In this document: one piece after another, positions 60,959-64,000 of the stretch
Position numbering within the stretch: the first letter of the stretch is position 1
Layout: the number at the start of each line of letters is the position of its first letter
NCBI GenBank assembly: GCA_029776205.1
Contig: JAKOTQ010000096.1
Location: 1-64,000 of the forward strand
Direction: 5' to 3'
Source: Bacillota bacterium
GTDB lineage: Bacteria; Bacillota; UBA4882; UBA8346
Length of the DNA stretch: 64,000 bases
Translations under genes and position numbers: made by a program
The notes under the pieces: generated by a model
Seen by the model: only the letters and a program-made list of their open reading frames with translations
Database searches by the model: none
What the model was told of the DNA's origin: nothing

Positions 60959-62035
60959 TTATTTGTCAAATAACTCTTCTGCCAATTTCGGAGTCCAATC
61001 GAAAGATTTTAGCCGGGCGAGATCACCGGTAACGACCAGATCGATCGATCCAGCCCGGGCCTTTTGCTTGACTGCAGTTTTCACTTCCCACAGCATATCA
61101 TCTTTTATCTGATTTAACTGTGCCAGAAGCACCTGCCGCTTCGCGTTATACTGTTTATATTCTTTCGATAATTGCTCATTTCGAGACTTCACAGCATTCT
61201 GAAGTTCAGCTTCGCGCTTTTGCCGCCAAGTCTCAAATTCCGATTCAAGCTTCTCCCGATATTTCACAACATCTACGGACATCTCTTGCCGAAGTTGCTT
61301 TTGATAAGCTTCCAATTCATTACTGATCTCGGTTTTCCGTTGTTCAACAAAACGATCATATTCCGTCTTTAACTTTTCGTGCTCCTGTTGAACCCGGTCT
61401 TCGATTTCCCGGTTAATCCGATTGATCTCAGCCTGAACCCTTTCCTTTTCAACTCTGTGTTCCTGAGTATTTAAAGCCAACTCGGCAACGGTCAGTTGCA
61501 ATTGCAAATTGGACAACGTGATTTGATAATCCGCCTGAATCTGCAAACGAATACGGTTTAAGACTTCATTATTGGCCTCAGCACGAGTTTTCAGTTCTTT
61601 CGTTAAGCGGTCATTTAACGCATCAACTTTCTCCTTGTAGAGTGCCGCTGCTTGATTTTGTCGGTTTTTGATATATTCTTCAAGCGACTTGTTGAGATTT
61701 GCCAGCTTAACCTTGATTTCTTCACTGAAAGCCTGCTGAATTTCGTCAGTTTGCCGTTGAAGTTCATCAGTTCCGAATCCGGCATCATCCCATAAAGAAG
61801 GGATTTCTCCGATCTCCTTTGCCCAATTTTTTTCTAATTTATTCAATTCAAGCCGGAGATTTTGATATTTACTCCAATCAGGATGTTTATTCAAAAGTTC
61901 ATCCAGCTGAACCTGGGCCACTTTAACTTCTATCGCAGGAGTCGTCAACAATGTCTGTTTGAGAAGAATAACCGATCCCGCTATACCGATAATCACTAAT
62001 CCGATGAGACCATATTTCAACCGCATCGTTGTCAT
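60959..62035 (-). CDS. Large membrane-anchored coiled-coil OmpH-related protein
   Basis: The 358-residue protein has an N-terminal anchor (about 8-26), an OmpH-like start (IEVKVAQVQLDELLNKHPDW) and a very long coiled coil (about 50-320) with many Q/E/K residues. Its end (IDLVVTGDLARLKSFDWTP) resembles the last strand of Skp. It looks like an OmpH with an inserted, much lengthened tentacle. It is between two ordinary OmpH-like genes with a 4-bp overlap to the upstream one, so a joint chaperone or peptidoglycan-to-outer-membrane spacer role is plausible. Confidence 0.65.
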   Translation of the reverse strand: MTTMRLKYGLIGLVIIGIAGSVILLKQTLLTTPAIEVKVAQVQLDELLNKHPDWSKYQNLRLELNKLEKNWAKEIGEIPSLWDDAGFGTDELQRQTDEIQQAFSEEIKVKLANLNKSLEEYIKNRQNQAAALYKEKVDALNDRLTKELKTRAEANNEVLNRIRLQIQADYQITLSNLQLQLTVAELALNTQEHRVEKERVQAEINRINREIEDRVQQEHEKLKTEYDRFVEQRKTEISNELEAYQKQLRQEMSVDVVKYREKLESEFETWRQKREAELQNAVKSRNEQLSKEYKQYNAKRQVLLAQLNQIKDDMLWEVKTAVKQKARAGSIDLVVTGDLARLKSFDWTPKLAEELFDK

Positions 62036-62613
62036 TTTTTATTTTTTTCGGCGCTGGCTTCTTTTTTACCCTTTTCAATCACCAAACTGGTAATATCCGT
62101 ACCACCGTATAAAACAGCCCCTTTATCCAAGACAACCGACAACTTCTTCTCCTCGGCAACCTCGGAAATCAGTTTCCGGACTTTTTCATCAACCGCTTTT
62201 TTCTGGGTATCCAGAGCCTTCACCAATTCATCGCGTTTCTTTTCTAACTGAGCTTTCGTTTCATCGGTTTTCTTTTGGGCTTCATCATTATAGCGCTTAT
62301 CGATATTAGCTTGCTCTTCTGCCGACTTACCCTTTTTTTCCTGGTCTGCTTTTTCTTTAATTCCCTTTAAAGCATTTTGATGCTGGGTAATGACATAATT
62401 TTGGAATGCCTTAAATTCAGCATCTTTATCTTTGACAAAAGACTGAAGACGTTGATAATCGGGCAACTCGTTTTGAAGCCGTTCCATATCAATGTAACCG
62501 ATATTCGCTGAGTTTTGGGCAGGCGCAGCACCGGAGATACTGCTAAACAGCAAAACTACGGTCATAATGGCAATTCCGGCGATAAGAAATTCCAAGGATT
62601 TGTTGATTTTCAT
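62032..62613 (-). CDS. OmpH/Skp family periplasmic chaperone
   Basis: The 193-residue protein has an N-terminal hydrophobic segment (about 8-28, signal or anchor), an OmpH start NIGYIDMERLQNELPDYQRL, a lysine-rich coiled coil (about 60-150) and the C-terminal strand pair LSVVLDKGAVLYGGTDIT typical of Skp. The tail is basic (KKEASAEKNKK). It should bind nascent outer-membrane proteins. It is the first of three consecutive OmpH-like genes. Confidence 0.9.
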   Translation of the reverse strand: MKINKSLEFLIAGIAIMTVVLLFSSISGAAPAQNSANIGYIDMERLQNELPDYQRLQSFVKDKDAEFKAFQNYVITQHQNALKGIKEKADQEKKGKSAEEQANIDKRYNDEAQKKTDETKAQLEKKRDELVKALDTQKKAVDEKVRKLISEVAEEKKLSVVLDKGAVLYGGTDITSLVIEKGKKEASAEKNKK

Positions 62614-62671
62614 AATACTCTCTCCTTTTTAAATGAAATTGGCAGGATGGTGGTCTAATAAAAGGCTACAA

Positions 62672-63964
62672 TTACCAGAGATGAAACATGAACTGAAGCC
62701 CGAGATCACGATCATAATGAACCACTTCCAGGTTAAAATGATCATTAATACGAATCCCGATCACCGCTTCATCAGGGGATTCATCGAGCCCAAACCGAAG
62801 ATGAAGATAATCACCCCGTTCAAACTGATAATACAGCCCGATATTCTTTAGGTGATTCTCCAATTGATACTCGAATCCTCCATAAAAATTTGTGGATATC
62901 GGAATTTTCAACCCTACTTTAACATGATCGGAAGGGTGCTCCCCCGCAAATACCTTGGTATACACTTCATAATCCTTCAGGCTATAACCGACATATGCTT
63001 GTATATAATGATAATCCTGGTCACCAAAGAAAAAACGGGTTTCGATATTGGTCCGCCAATGTTCGGAATTGACCGTAACAAGTACCTCAGTCTCCTCATC
63101 CGGCTTTAACCGTAAATCGGCATCAAGGCCAATTTTTCGCAAACTGGGAATCCCATCAAATATAGTGAGCAAATAATTTTCAATGTCTCTCTGGTAATGC
63201 ACCAAATACTCAACAGGCATCCCGGTCAGTATATCCAAATCCGCCGGATCCACTCCCAACTTTGAGCGAATCATTTGGACCGGAATCGTCATCGATGAAT
63301 AATTAACCCTAACGTCCTTCACCAGCTGCCCTTTGGGGACCAATTGTAAATAAAACTCAACAATACCGCCAGATTTGCCTTGAAGAGCCAGCATCGGCCG
63401 AAACCCTGGAAAATCGCGTTCCACAAGATACTGAGTGACCATATTGATGATACTTTCCGCCCAAGGCAAGGCTGCCGTCGGCAATCCCTTAAAAATCCGC
63501 TCCAATTCCTCTTCAGTCTTGATGATCGTATCCCGAAACAACGGAGCAGATTCGGGCGATATATCCACAAAATGAGTTTTCAGATTAACCTTGGTAATGA
63601 ACGGACCTTCCGGAACTAACTGCATCTGAATCCGGGTATGTTCTTGAAGTTCAATATCAATGGTTTCGATGCGAAAACCGGCCAACACCTTTGAAAAGAC
63701 ATTATAGATCGCTGATTTTAGTGTTTGCCGGTTCTGTCTCAATAAAGAAAGCGGCTGGGAGAGCAAGATCTTCTCTCCCACCCGGCAAATACTAAATTCG
63801 ATTCGTTCCTGTAACCCTTCATATATTTGACCGGTTATCTTCAGTTGTACTTCAACCGATTCAACCTTTGGTTCTTGCGGTATCCCCAAGGAAACAGAAC
63901 CAATCATCATCAAAAGCCAAGAACATAAAATGCAGCTCAATATTATTTTGGGAAAGTATCTCAA
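62672..63964 (-). CDS. Outer-membrane protein with POTRA-like N-terminus and small barrel, function unknown
   Basis: The 430-residue protein starts with TTG after GGGGTG, has a signal peptide (about 1-28), a mixed alpha/beta region (about 35-275) with repeats resembling POTRA domains, and a C-terminal barrel of perhaps eight strands (about 290-430) ending LGLQFMFHLW. POTRA plus barrel recalls BamA/TamA, but the barrel is about half the Omp85 size. It precedes the ompH genes, the usual bamA position in diderms, so a role in outer-membrane assembly is likely. Whether bamA itself lies to the right cannot be seen. Confidence 0.65.
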   Translation of the reverse strand: MRYFPKIILSCILCSWLLMMIGSVSLGIPQEPKVESVEVQLKITGQIYEGLQERIEFSICRVGEKILLSQPLSLLRQNRQTLKSAIYNVFSKVLAGFRIETIDIELQEHTRIQMQLVPEGPFITKVNLKTHFVDISPESAPLFRDTIIKTEEELERIFKGLPTAALPWAESIINMVTQYLVERDFPGFRPMLALQGKSGGIVEFYLQLVPKGQLVKDVRVNYSSMTIPVQMIRSKLGVDPADLDILTGMPVEYLVHYQRDIENYLLTIFDGIPSLRKIGLDADLRLKPDEETEVLVTVNSEHWRTNIETRFFFGDQDYHYIQAYVGYSLKDYEVYTKVFAGEHPSDHVKVGLKIPISTNFYGGFEYQLENHLKNIGLYYQFERGDYLHLRFGLDESPDEAVIGIRINDHFNLEVVHYDRDLGLQFMFHLW

Positions 63965-64000
63965 CGTATCACCCCGGATTAAAAGCTTTCCTGCATCCCG

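Overview
The window is about 64 kb of chromosome from a diderm (outer-membrane-bearing), flagellated, rod-shaped member of the Bacillota. The gene order is typically clostridial: ylxM-ffh-rpsP-khpA-rimM-trmD-rplS-lepB, and maf-radC-mreBCD-mrdA followed by minCDE-rodA. The MurG and FliH-FliJ-YlxF types are also Gram-positive-like. Yet there is a complete set of outer-membrane genes (three OmpH/Skp-like proteins, LpxD, LptF/G, LptD, LptC, LptA, several beta-barrels, secretins). That combination points to lineages such as Limnochordia/Hydrogenispora, Halanaerobiia or Negativicutes. The first seems most likely to me, but this is inference. Nearly all genes lie on the minus strand; the plus-strand exceptions are a small outer-membrane protein, an AEC transporter and sdaAB-sdaAA.

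Layout by coordinate. 1-7.4 kb: early flagellar operon flgB-flgC-fliE-fliF-fliG-fliH-fliI-fliJ-ylxF, read leftward from a sigma-28-type promoter. 7.5-12.6 kb: a DUF1540 protein and the SRP/ribosome-maturation operon ylxM to lepB, whose promoter carries two palindromes. 12.7-21.1 kb: small OMP, GAF-GGDEF cyclase, AEC transporter, LysM protein, GTP-dependent PEPCK, glycerate kinase, Nudix. 21.1-30.6 kb: cell-shape and division genes. 30.7-37.3 kb: accessory enzymes (PilZ protein, SGNH-like protein without recognisable catalytic residues, SDR, flavoproteins, Nudix, SMR exporter), MurG and an AsmA-like protein. 37.5-39.1 kb: L-serine dehydratase. 39.1-48.1 kb: the most unusual region. 48.2-54.5 kb: dinB, rpsU, hinT, mtaB, yhaM-like and yprB-like genes. 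54.5-64 kb: lipopolysaccharide transport and outer-membrane biogenesis.

The best candidate for an undescribed system is at 39.1-48.1 kb. Its core operon encodes two small secreted proteins with the same C-terminal AGEYxG signature, a large Ig-like secreted protein, a full secretin, and a second protein joining secretin-type N-domains to a separate beta-barrel; the barrel is interrupted by a frameshift at an A6 run. The operon has a plausible promoter with an upstream dyad, an intra-operon stem-loop and a strong terminator. Next to it lie an L,D-transpeptidase, a BTAD-type transcription factor whose C-terminus looks like a GGDEF domain with a lost active site but an intact RxxD I-site, and a PilZ protein. 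I infer a c-di-GMP-responsive surface-fibre or surface-layer export locus without its own ATPase.

Other points of note: an LptD with exactly two cysteines, palindromes touching the ylxM, pckG and garK promoters, an inverted repeat with an embedded promoter between fliE and fliF, a 72-bp direct repeat beside dinB, and a composite degenerate repeat family in two intergenic gaps.
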